From NCBI GenBank assembly GCA_930367215.1, contig OV884056.1, positions 278,672,067 through 278,736,066 on the forward strand: 64,000 bases of DNA, given 5' to 3'. The notes beneath the pieces were generated by a model, which worked only from the letters and a program-made list of their open reading frames with translations, did not search any database and was not told the DNA's origin. A program made the position numbers and the translations under genes. Positions 10,795 through 20,884 of the stretch are shown one piece after another; the stretch's first letter is position 1, and each line of letters opens with the position of its first letter. The stretch is from Pollenia angustigena. Its lineage: Eukaryota > Arthropoda > Insecta > Diptera > Polleniidae.

Positions 10795-10965
10795 AAAAAA
10801 AAAAAAATTTGGAAGCACGTTTCCTGATTACCTGGCCCATGCAACCAGTAAAATGCGCATAGAAACTAGCTTTCCTCCAACAATTAATTTATTTGTTTTT
10901 ATCAAGAATAAAAATTGGTAAATGAGCACGGCAAACACAATCTTATTAATTAAAAATTTTGTATT
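10795..10965 (+). repeat. Dispersed repeat family J, partial copy
   Basis: Shares TTTCCTGATNANCTGGCC...GCAACCAGT(A/G)AAATG and ACTAGCTTTCCTCCAACAA with 14048-14345 and 50130-50470. It starts after an A-run at about 10795. No ends or coding capacity recognised. Confidence 0.6.
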
Positions 10966-11332
10966 CTCAAAAATTACTTTGATAATAAATTTGCAAGTGC
11001 ACGGAATACAAAAAACTGAGCTGGCAAGTTGTTTTATTTTAATTTTCTTGCGAAAACAAAAAAGTAATTTCTTTTTATTTTTTCTTAACCATCTAACAGC
11101 TACAATTACTGTTGTGAGAATTTATTTTTTTTATTTATTTATTTATTATAATTTGGTCTATGGATAAATCCTTACAGCCTTATACAAATGAGTATTTAGC
11201 TTAAGTATAATATTACGTTTCACAATATTTACATCTAGAGCAAAATCAACAAATTCAAACATTTCATTAAAGCAACAACACAGTTTTCTGAATGGGTCTG
11301 CCGTAGCATAGTTAGTTCGAAAAGTTTTTATA

Positions 11333-12071
11333 AAGGCTCAGTTAGGCGAACGTTGCTGTACCGTATCTGTACTGTATCAATCAGCTGTTCGCTTTTTGTT
11401 ATATGAAAACCAATACAAAAGCTTACCGAAATGCAATGTACCGTAGTTGCAACGTACCAATCTGTATTAAATAGAATTTTATGCCGTTGTTCCGTGACAT
11501 TTGTAAAACAGTAATGGGCGGCTTGTATGTTACATTGAATGCGGGTAATTTTGCTCTTTTTTTTGGTACTTTTTTCAGTATATCTATGGAATTGCGACAA
11601 AAAAAACTTACAATACAACATATTTCCAAATATAAAAATATACAAATGTTTAGATGTTTAAAATAAACAAATGCATTTACACATACAATGGAAATGTGAA
11701 ACTTATAAAAGACTTTAAATGGTATCGAAACCTTGTTTGGTGTCTGCACATTTACAATATATGCTACAAATTTATATATGATAAAAAACAAATTTATTTA
11801 TTGTAAATCTATAATAAAAATATTAAATTATTAACATTTTTTACATACACAAAATACTGTTTTAATACCATTTAAATAACGTGGTACTTTTTCTGCACAA
11901 CGGTCACCATTTGAAAATTTTTGATTCCCATCACTGTGTGTTTTGTTTTGCTTTTTGTTTATGTATGCGAAAACATATGACACGTTTTTAAACGTTCTAT
12001 AAGTGCACCAACGTGCTTACAGTACGGTGCGGTACATTACGGGTACAGTAGCGTTCGCCTAACTGAGCCTT
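11333..12071. mobile_element. TIR element with AAGGCTCAGTTAGGCGAACG ends
   Basis: AAGGCTCAGTTAGGCGAACG at the left pairs with CGTTCGCCTAACTGAGCCTT at the right, and CTGTACC(C)GTA continues inward on both sides. TA lies directly outside each end (11331-11332 and 12072-12073), so a TA duplication is likely, although a degenerate TWA cannot be excluded. Interior GTACCGTA / TACGGTA motifs repeat near both ends. Overlapping chance frames exist on both strands, but none resembles a transposase. Confidence 0.65.
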
Positions 12072-12084
12072 TAATAAGGGATTA

Positions 12085-12955
12085 TAGTACCCTACCGTAC
12101 GTAGTGGAATGTTATATGATAAACTACTTAATCAAAAATCCGAGCATACTTTTCCATTTATTTATTAAGTTAATTACAAATGAGACATTTAGCATAACTC
12201 TGCGACTTTTCAGTGTTGGCAAACGTATTAAGGATAATCTTGTAGAATATGAGGGGAGATTATCATACTCGGTATCTTTCTCTCAGGTAAAAAAGTAAGA
12301 ATTGTTTTTGAATGAATTTAATATGATCATTATGAACCATATAATGTGGATCCCATACAATCGAACCGTATTCCATGATTGGTCTAACGAGAGATGTGTA
12401 AAGTTGTTCAGTGACGAAAGGATCATTAAATTCCTTCGTCCAACGTTTAATAAAAGCTAGAGTGCAACGAGCCCTGTTGACAGTCATTGTTATGTGTTGA
12501 ATAAAATCCAATTTTACATCCAGTAAAATGCCAAGATCCATAATTGTGCCACTGTCTCGATTTTATAGTCACCGAGTTTATAGTTATTTATAATACAACG
12601 TTTTCTATAAAAACGCATATGTTTACATTTCATTAGGTTAAATTCCATTAGGTTATGTTTACACCAATTATAAAAGGTATCTAAGTCTTCCTGAAGATAA
12701 ATGTGGTCTAAAGAGTTCGTGATGCTTAAAAATATTTTTACATCGCCTGCGAACAATAGTATATTTGAATGTTTAATAATTTCAGGCATGTCGTTGATAA
12801 AGAGCAGAAACAAAAGAGGGCCAAGGTAACTAACTACCTTGCGGAACACCGGATTTTACCAATATAGGTTTAGAAGTTGAAAACCCAAATCTCACGCATT
12901 GTTTTCTGCCGAGAAGATATGATTTTAGCCAGCTTACATACATTTTGTCGAAACA
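12085..12955 (-). pseudogene. Non-LTR retrotransposon reverse transcriptase relic
   Basis: Reading the minus strand, VSWLKSYLLGRKQCVRFG leads into SGVPQGS (about 12835-12857) and then a stop. One frame over follows LGPLLFLLFINDM and LLFAGD, the catalytic FADD box with one aspartate changed. After another shift, SLVRPIMEYGSIVWDP is the thumb region, and a decayed LPSYE..LNTFANTEKSR-like tail runs to about 12085. This is a Jockey/CR1-type reverse transcriptase without its endonuclease, with at least two frame shifts. The fold-back element at 12958 abuts its upstream side. It cannot be active. Confidence 0.8.
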
Positions 12956-12957
12956 CA

Positions 12958-14048
12958 TAATATTAAAATTCCAACTATGGTGAAAATGAGAAAACTCCAA
13001 ATGAAAATGAGAATTTCAATTTGGAATGAGAAAATTCCAAATGAAATTGAGAATTTCAATTTGAAATTGAGAAAATTCCAATTGAAATTGAGAATATCAA
13101 TTTGAAATTGAGAAAATTCCAAATGAAATTGAGAAAATTCCAAATGAAATTGGGAAGTTTAAATTTGAAATTGAAAAAATTCCAAATGAAATTGAGAAAT
13201 TTGAATTTTTCATTGATAAAATTGAATTATCTATATAATTTTTATTATATTCATTCAACAAACATACATGGGTAATTCCATGTCAAAACGACCAAGAGTG
13301 GGACACGACCCCTTCCGATTTTAATAAAATTTGGTGAGAAGGTTCCTTTTAGTTATGTATAACTAACAAGAAAAAATTAAACTAAATAAAAATCGCAGTA
13401 TTATTGAGCAACAGGCATCCAGATCCTCGTATTGGTATGTGACAATGCTCAATGCCACAGTCGGCTACAAATTATTTTTGACAGCTCTCCAGCTACGCTC
13501 CTGCGATTGAGCTTCTATTCACCGATGCTTAACCCCATTGAAATTATTTGGTCAAAAATAAAAAGTACGGTAAAAACAACGATGAATGTACCTAACGTAA
13601 TTCCCACCCATGTAGGAGAACAGAGGCTTGTGTTTTTAGAACAGATGATTAATGCTTCTAAGACATGTATAACTACTGGATATTGCAGTAGAGCCATACC
13701 GCATACGCGAATTGTATTTATTTTCATATTTTTCGATCCTTGTTAGTTATGCATGTTTGTTGAATGAATATAATAAAAATTATATAGATATTTCAATTTT
13801 ATCAATGAAAAATTAAAAAATCTCAATTTCATTTGGAATTTTCTCAATTTCAAATTAAAATTTCCCAATTTCATTTGGAATTTTCTCAATTTCAAATTGA
13901 AATTCTCAATTTCATTTGGAATTTTCTCAATATCAAATTGAATTTCTCATTTTCAATTGGAATTTTCTCAATATCAAATTGAAATTCTCAATTTCATTTA
14001 GAATTTTCTCAATTTCATCTTGAATTTTCTCATTTTAAATGAAAAATG
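12958..14048. mobile_element. Fold-back element with tandem-repeat arms
   Basis: The left arm, about 12958-13275, is the inverse of 13741-14048. The outer part of each arm is an imperfect array of AAATTCCAAATGAAATTGAG units. The inner part is unique sequence ending CATTCAACAAACATACATG on the left and its complement on the right. The 465 bp between the arms hold a transposase fragment. The outermost bases are hard to fix and no target duplication is certain. It sits against the end of the reverse transcriptase relic. Confidence 0.7.
13425..13700 (+). pseudogene. IS630/Tc1-like transposase, C-terminal catalytic fragment
   Basis: The frame contains VCDNAQCHS (second catalytic Asp), then YSPMLNPIEIIWSKIKS (the final acidic residue in NPIE, followed by the usual W..IK). 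The spacing between the two acidic residues is 32, close to the 34 of Tc1-type DDE proteins. The N-terminal DNA-binding part and first Asp are missing. It sits in the middle of the fold-back element, so it may be a remnant of that element's own enzyme; an unrelated insertion is also possible. Confidence 0.65.
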
Positions 14049-14345
14049 GTGTAGTTGTAGTAGGGAATGTAAGAAAAGATAAATTAACTGTTTATTTTTG
14101 GTATTTTGTTTAAGCTTTGATATCGTTGCAAATAAGGCTTTTTGGGTGTTTGCAATTCTCATTCACTCTGCAGTTTTATTTGCTAATATCTTTGGCTTTT
14201 CTTAAATTTTTGGGGAGCATGTTTCCTAATGATCTGACCTAAGCAACCAGTGAAATGCGCATGAAAACTAGCTTATCCTCCAACGATTTTTTTGAGTGTG
14301 TTTATCAAGAATAAAAATTGGGAATTAAGCACGAAAAAATTAATC
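14048..14345 (+). repeat. Dispersed repeat family J, copy 2
   Basis: Starts near TGTAAGAAAAGATAAA and aligns with 50140-50470 for about 300 bp, including GCTTTGATAT, TTTGGCTTTTCTTAAAT, CCTAAGCAACCAGTGAAATG and AAAAATTGGGAATT. No coding capacity. Confidence 0.7.
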
Positions 14346-15480
14346 TTATTAATAATATACAAAATATTAAATCTTTGAAGTGTTGCTTTATAAAAAATTT
14401 TTTAAATGCACTTCTAAGGCTTTACTGCTCCTCTATTTAACACAATTTAAATCTTCCAAATCGGTGCAAAATTAGCTAAGTTAAAATTTGTTTAGTTTTG
14501 GAAAAAAAATAAGAAAGAATGTTAGATACATACAGATATAATGTGTCTATCGTTTCTATTCTATGTATTAAATAATATTTATAGATTTTGTTTTTGTTAA
14601 ATCATGTCTTTAAGAAGAAACATCTTCTGGAAAATTCTTTGAATTCTGTTTAAAACTTCCACACGCAACCAAATCATTTAAGTTGATCTACAAAATATTT
14701 TCTATTAAATAAAATCTAAAAAAGTTGTATAACAATATCTTAAAAAAAACATGCAACTCTATGAAAATCATAAAGCAAAACAAATTATAATTTCAAATAG
14801 GGGTTTATCCTTTTTTTTCGATTTCTGTGTACGTTACAACCCAAAACAAATCCAAGTGTTTTCTTTATAAATTATAAACATTTGTCTTTCTAAACGAATA
14901 CAATTTTTATATTTGTTTCGTTTCGTTTCGTTTCTTTATTTCTTTTTTTTTTTTTTTTTTTGTTAGAAACAAGAATTTTTATGCAGGATCTTTTGTTTGT
15001 TAAAATAAAGGGAGACCTTTAATCATTTTCTTCGGTGTTTGGCTATTGTCTTTATAAAGTAGAAGCCATTTCAGGTTCATTTCATAGAGTCAAGGATAAT
15101 TACTAAAAATAACATGTTGGTTATTTAACTTACCCCTTTTTTAAGGGAAGAACGGGGTGGGGGATTCCTGGTAAAGTCCAGTGTGGCTAATGTTTTACAA
15201 TTAATAATTTTTGTTGGCATTAATGATTCATATAAATAAAAATAAATCTTTATAACGTGGTAATAAAGTGCTTAATTTTGCTTTATTTAAAGACCATAAT
15301 AATAATAAATGCAATCTTTTCCAAACACACAAATATGCCAGAGACGGAAAATCGTATTTTTGAAATGGTTCTGAGTCCCTACAAACAAAAGAACTTTTTT
15401 GGGGAAAAAGTAATAAAATTGAATTAATTGATTTTGAGAAACGTGCAAAATTTTCAATTTACATTTGTTAAGAAAAATTA
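14346..15480. other. AT-rich stretch with a poly-T run
   Basis: No gene or repeat end recognised. A TTTCG repeat leads into about 21 T's at 14940-14962. Confidence 0.5.
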
Positions 15481-15599
15481 AGTCTTCGTCCAGACTTGTA
15501 ATTTTTTTGCAGCAATTCTTGAGTTTATTAGTGTGAGTGGGGAGAGATAGTGAGTTTCATGTTTTGTATAAAAATTGCAAAACTATAGTTTCATAATCT

Positions 15600-16005
15600 G
15601 CAGCCGTAGTCTGTAATGAGTGCCCCGGTAGACTAGCTGGTAGAGAGCTTGTCTGTCAGCGCCGGGGTTGCGGGTTCGATTCCCGCCAGAGACTTTGGTT
15701 TCTTTCCTACAGACAAGCGTGGAGCTTCGCGGGATTAGCGTAGGGAATTCAAAAAATAAAAATAAATAAAAACATTCGCTTGGCTAAATTTTATTCGCTA
15801 AAATGCCTTAGAGAATAACAAAATCTAAAATTTTTAGTGATGACATTAAAAGCTAAAAATGCGTCGACTTATATTTTTATGGCATTGCCCAATTTAGAAA
15901 TGCACGTTACAGAATTTCATTCGTAGCCTAAAATTGCTAAATCAACTTTATAGATTTTTAGCGACAGAGATTAAGCTTAAGCGTATAACAGAATACGGCT
16001 GCTGA
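15600..16005. mobile_element. TAGCCG-ended MITE, copy 2 (split by a SINE)
   Basis: This is the reverse-orientation relative of 4270-4519. GCAGCCGTAGTCTGTAATGA at the left is the outer part of one terminal repeat; the rest (TTCGCTTGGCTAAA, CGCTAAAATGCC) resumes after the SINE at about 15775. The right end GAATACGGCTGCTG is at 15991-16004. The shared core includes TCGTAGCC and GCTAAATCAACTTTATAG. Confidence 0.7.
15620..15774 (+). mobile_element. tRNA-derived SINE
   Basis: The head GTGCCCCGGTAGACTAGCTGG holds an A box; GGTTCGATTCC (about 15673) is a B box, spaced as in a tRNA. The acceptor arms do not pair (GTGCCCC against CAGAGAC), so it is not a working tRNA. A body of about 55 bp and a tail AAAAAATAAAAATAAATAAAAAC follow. 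It sits inside a terminal repeat of the surrounding MITE. Confidence 0.85.
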
Positions 16006-16262
16006 AAACTAATGCAATTTCAAAGTAGAATTTTAAAAAATTGCAAGTCTAGACGATGACTAAAAAGAACTAGTTTAGGACAATTAAATGTGCTTATTAA
16101 AAACAAAACCATTTATATTTAATTATGTGATTTTAAAACGGAACGATTTAAAACCGATAATTTGATGTTCTTCTTCTTCTTTATATGACAATTCGTATTC
16201 GGATATTAGCGATCAAACAATTATTATAAAGTAGCAATATTTGAATATTTTTTAATTCAGTA

Positions 16263-16851
16263 CCCATGTTCTGTAACTATAGTGAGAACTTCGCGCATCG
16301 AAAAGAAATGAAAAGTTTTCTACCCATGTAGAAAACTTTTAAAAGCGATGACGTCGTAACGTTATAAATGTCATAACACTTCACTCGAAGCCGCTGCGAC
16401 ATTGCAGACGTTGAGAACGCCAGTAACGTTGACGGCGACTTTAATGTTAGTCGTTTGCAAACGAGCTTTGAAAACATTTGTATATTTTATAAAAATGTTA
16501 AAAGTAAAATAATTAAACAATGAAAAAATTTGCCAAGAACAAAATATTATTATTATTATTCTTTGTATTTTGCATTTATAAGTGTTTTTTAGTGTTAAAA
16601 TTTTTTCTCGCCCCATTTTTATTCGTGAGTTTATTTGACAGTTTAAAGCGGGAACTCTTCTCACAAAAATGTTACAGACACACTTTTTCTGTAAATTGGC
16701 GAGTTAATTCCTTACGTGACAGCTAGTACTTGCCAAAAAAGTTACAGACACAGTTTCGTGAGAAAAACAGCTGTTTGTTTCAATATATGGTATTTTTGTT
16801 TCATTTCACACATTTCAACCGAAATGTTTCTCGACGCGAACAGAACATGGG
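16263..16851. mobile_element. TIR element X, copy 1
   Basis: CCCATGTTCTGTAACTATAG at the left pairs with CAGAACATGGG at the right. It aligns through most of its length with 42861-43582 (for example CGAAGCCG..GCGACATTGCAGACG, TTTTTCTCGCCCCA, ACAGACACACTTTTTCTGT). Several open frames of 60-100 codons occur, but insertions and deletions between the two copies break them, so I do not call a gene. No target duplication is clear. Confidence 0.6.
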
Positions 16852-17145
16852 CATTGCTATAGAGAGTTGTCTGTTTATGGCTGCCCTCAGAAAACTTCTT
16901 TCGTCTTGGTGACCTTTCTATTCTTGAATGTTTTTCAACCATGTTATTAATTTTCCTACTCTTGGGCGGTGTTCCTTCAATTTTAGCCACTTAAATGATT
17001 TGGGGAATTCCTTATTTTCCATTTCGCATAATGTGAGCCAAATAAGATGTCTTCCGTGTTTTTATATTTCTTATTATTTCATGTCCCATATTCTTACATC
17101 TCAGCACTTCTTAATTCGAAACGATTTTCAGCACATACCTGATTA

Positions 17146-17602
17146 CACTACGTGACAAAATAGATCTGACAGCTTTATGTAAAATTTTCCCCTGAATCCG
17201 AATATGAAGTCAGAATTGTCAAAAGTAGTACAGTTTAAAAAAAAATAACTTGAAAAGAGCAAAATTTCAAAAAAGCCTCAAATTTATAATGAAGTTTGAA
17301 ATTTTGTCCACTATAACTCTGCCATTTATTGACTCATCTTCACAAACGACACATGGTTATTTTAGAAATTGTATAACTTTTCATTAAAAAGAAAGAAATA
17401 CATAATCTGTTTAACATTTTTGAAGATATTTGCATTTCTGTCACATCATCTTTTTTTAAAACACACATAACGGTTATTTTGCAATATCTCAAAAACTGTT
17501 CTACTGTTCTACAATTCTGACTTCATATTCAGAGGAAAGTTTTACATAAAGATAAGGTGTCATTTTGTTGGATTCATTTTGTCAAAAAACTGTCACGTAG
17601 TG
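17146..17602. mobile_element. CACTA-ended element with TTA duplication
   Basis: CACTACGTGACA at 17146 and TGTCACGTAGTG ending 17602 are perfect inverted repeats, each flanked by TTA (17143-17145, 17603-17605). A second inverted block (CTGAATCCGAATATGAAGTC against GACTTCATATTCAGAGG) lies about 70 bp in on each side, giving arms of about 100 bp. CACTA ends plus a 3-bp duplication fit CMC/EnSpm; PIF/Harbinger also uses TTA. No coding frame. Confidence 0.7.
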
Positions 17603-17745
17603 TTATTTGTTAAAAACGGTTTAAATGTTTAAATTTAAACGGGATAAATGTGCAGTTGTTGCTCACGTCGCACAAGATCTTAGTGATAAAAAGTAGATAA
17701 TTATAATTTATTGTAATTTTTATTGCAATTATAATAAATATTAAT

Positions 17746-17868
17746 GGCCACTTTCACCAATTTATTTACATATCAATTGATGTTTAAAATTCGTTTTTCG
17801 TTAAAAAAAAAAATAAAAACTCTATTTAAATATGAATTGATTTTTAAATAGAATTGGTGAAATTGGTC
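17746..17868. mobile_element. Small MITE, GRCCA..TTTCACCAATT ends
   Basis: GGCCACTTTCACCAATTTAT pairs with ATAGAATTGGTGAAATTGGTC across 123 bp, with ATCAATT / AATTGAT inward. No clear duplication. Non-coding. Confidence 0.5.
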
Positions 17869-17869
17869 A

Positions 17870-19420
17870 AAAAATTAATAAATAAAAATTAAATTACATA
17901 ATAATAAGAACATTTAAAAAATTTTTTTTAAGAAACGCTTTTCTTAAAAAAGATCATTTAAACAAAATTTTGCCACCACGCCCCTAGATTTTATCCTGGC
18001 TACGCCCATGTATTCGTGTATTGTCATCGGGGATAAGTATGCCTGCAAAGTTTTATCCATTTGCATTGAGTATAAGGCGGTTAAATTAACGTTACAAGAT
18101 TTGATTTTCCGAAGTGAAGCTAAAGAAAAGATTTTAAAAAAGAACATTCGAGTTTATTAGCCATGAGAAAAAAACAAAAAAAAAACATTTTACCCCGCTA
18201 ACTGCCTGGAAGTCCCCAATGTAGTTATGGGATTTTGTCCGCAACATATTTCTAGTTTGTATTAAAAATGTTGTATGGGAGCTATCTTAAGGAATGTAGA
18301 TGTGTTTGGTGTTAAAAAAAATTAATGGGGGCCGGTCTCACATTTCATCCATCTGGGGGTGACTCCTCGGCAGTTATTGGATATTTTGTGGATTTGTTTC
18401 CATCAACTTTGATTTTGATGAGCGGTTATTTCGGAATTTTCCTTACAAAAATCATTGTAAACATATTTTCCAATATGGTCACCGCTAAAGTTGGCGACAT
18501 GTATTTAGCAGTGTACTTGTCATAAATATTGTGTTGAAGCGAAAAAAACTGCTTCTGTTCTTCCAGTTCGAATTCGCAGTGTGCAAATTTTAAGTCTGAG
18601 CGTTTTCTCTTATGTTATGGTTAATAATACCATTGTTATGCATACTTTATGTGTAGTTATTAAACTTTTGCAAACGTAGTATGTATAAATAACTGGCACA
18701 ATCATCCAATTAGACCCAAAATATGTCCCCTTATTTAATGCAAATAATGCAAAACCGTGTTAAAAAGTTTGCTTTTCAAAAAAAAAAACCTTTCATATAA
18801 TGGGTAGATTGTGGCATTTTCAATTAAAAAAAAAAATTAAAAAGTACTACATTTTCCATCCCTGAAACTCAGACACACAAAGAGTTTAGTTGTATCTTTA
18901 TTCTTTTTGTAAGTCTGGCCTGGCCTGGCCTATCTATCAATCACATTTCTAGTATATTATTTGCAATAATTCAGACTTTTCTATAATTCCTTTTCTTCTT
19001 TTCTGGTATTAAAGTGACAATTTATTATTTTGCTGTGGCTTTTTGTTTATTATTATTGATAAATCACGAGAATCTTTGTGGTTGTCATATATATTTTTTT
19101 AATATTTATAAAAGGACTTTTTATATATGTTTCTGTGTATTTAAGAACATTTTTCACATTTTACATAAATACTTGTTGTTTAATGTTGAATATAACAAAA
19201 GATTTATTAAATCATAAGAATTGCATTTTGGTATGTGAAAAATATTCTTCTTTTGTGGTTTTGACAATTTATTTGTGACATTTCAATAAATCTATAAATT
19301 TTAAACAAAATTGTTTATAGATGAAATATTAAATCTTAATATTTATGAGAAGATTTAAAAAGGCATTCTTACATGCTTACATACACATACGTATAAATGT
19401 ATGTGTCTATGTATGTATAT
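17870..19420. other. AT-rich stretch, no recognised gene
   Basis: Positions 18180-18530 are somewhat less AT-rich and hold open frames of about 65 codons, none recognisable. A (GGCCT)3-like run lies at about 18913-18930. Confidence 0.4.
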
Positions 19421-19428
19421 ACACATGC

Positions 19429-20525
19429 CAGAGCTGTAAATGAATCATTCATTTTTTATTTTAATTCATTAATGAATTAGCAAATTTTGAACTAATTCTT
19501 TTCACACAAATTAATGAATTGAATGAAATTTGAGTCAATTCAAATGAATTAGCCAGAAATGAATTTTAATTCGTTTTCCAATTCAAATGAATTTGTAACA
19601 TGAATTGCAATTCGTTTCTAATTCAAACGAATTTCTTAACGTGAATTGCAATTCATTTTACAGATTCATTTAAATTGAATTGATTTTGAATTTAATTAAA
19701 TGAATTAGAAAAATGAATTGCAATTCAAATGAATGCAATAAAAAATGAGTTGCAATCAATCGAATTCAAGAGCAGATCTAGGGGGAATTATTAAAATTTA
19801 CTATATTTTATTGCAGTTTGAAGTTTTTAATACAAAAAGTAAACAAATTTTCCAATTGTATTAAAAGTAGTAAGAATTTCGAGTAAACGAACATAGCTTT
19901 GACAGCAAAAAATGTTGTTGAGATTCAAAATTGCTAAAATCTTTAAAATTCGATTGAATTTAAAAAAAATAAATTTTCCACAATACACAAATAAGAGATT
20001 ATTTAAACAAAAAATTATTGTTAAACACACTTTTAATAATATTTTACACTATTTAATAAAAATAAAAATTGAAGTTTCTTCTAGCAAATAAACAAAATTT
20101 TTCCATTTTGATAGGATTTTCGCCTATACCTAATAATTTAATTCCTATTTTGCCGCTACCTGACAATTCCATTCCAATGCAAAATAAATACAAATTTCAA
20201 TCAACTCAGTTCAAATGAGTTGGAAATGAATTGCTAATTCTTTTTTCTAATTCAATTTGAATTAATTCAAAATCAATTCAATTCAAATGAATCTGTAAAA
20301 TGAATTGCAATTCACTTTAAGAAATTCGTTTGAATTGGAAACGAATTGCAATTCATTTGAATTGGAAAACGAATTGTAATTCATTTCTGTCTAATTCATT
20401 TGAATTGACTCAAAATTCATTCAATTCATTTAATTGTGTGAAAAGAATTAATTCAAAATTTGCTAATTCAATGCATGAATGATTCACGAATTAATTCAAA
20501 AATGAATGATTCATTTACAGCTCTG
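19429..20525. mobile_element. hAT-like element with long repetitive arms
   Basis: CAGAGCTGTAAATGAATCAT begins the element and its complement ends it at 20525. The flanks are a perfect 8-bp duplication, ACACATGC (19421-19428 and 20526-20533), the hAT size. Each arm is about 320 bp, built from variants of AATTGCAATTCATTTGAATT. The middle (about 19760-20200) is unique AT-rich DNA with no transposase frame. Confidence 0.8.
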
Positions 20526-20699
20526 ACACATGCACGCCCAAATATGAAAGCTTATAAAAATTGCATTAATGTTAAAACAAACCAAAGCAAAATTTGTTGT
20601 ACGAAAATGCACTTATGTATGTAGTTGTTTAAGGAAATGTACATTAATTTTCTAGAAATTATTGTAAAATATTGATTGGAAATGTTCATACATAAATAT

Positions 20700-20880
20700 T
20701 ACTAATATGCCAAAAGAACAACCTTTCATGGCAACTCTTGAAGCACTGGAAGCCAATATTCAAGCCACCATTGCCGGCATCCGTTCGGATATATTGAAAA
20801 AAGTAGTCAGAACTTGAACTGGTCGAATAGACCACGCAACTCGTTGCCGCGGCGGACATATGAAGTCAATCATATTAACA
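20700..20880 (+). pseudogene. Mariner-type transposase, C-terminal fragment
   Basis: The frame reads TLEALEANIQATIAGI, then, after a stop in place of the usual Trp, TGRIDHATRCRGGHMKSII, the conserved tail of many mariner transposases, and ends at a stop near 20878. The catalytic triad and terminal repeats are absent, so it is a deletion relic. It does not come from the mariner family at 50.5 and 54.1 kb, whose tail differs. Confidence 0.65.
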
Positions 20881-20884
20881 AAAT

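Larger units (their letters stand above)
15481..16061. mobile_element. TIR element hosting a MITE and a SINE
   Basis: AGTCTTCGTCCAGACTTG at 15481 pairs with CAAGTCTAGACGATGACT ending 16061, and an AATTTTTT block continues inward. The flanks (TTA left, AAA right) do not give a clean duplication. It contains the MITE at 15600-16005, which in turn contains a SINE. Without them the element would be under 200 bp. Confidence 0.55.

Noticed and set aside
11328..11791. Overlapping 105- and 122-codon frames on the minus strand
   Set aside because: Both lie inside or across the end of a TIR element, overlap each other and a plus-strand frame, and match no transposase.
12934..13143. Low-complexity protein with repeated FSQFHLEF-like units
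   Set aside because: It is a translation of the minisatellite arm of the fold-back element.
15620..15692. A tRNA gene
   Set aside because: A and B boxes are present, but the acceptor stem does not pair and an A-tailed body follows. It is a SINE head.
19429..20525. Simple satellite DNA
   Set aside because: The two blocks are inverted relative to each other and bounded by an exact 8-bp duplication, so it is an inserted element.
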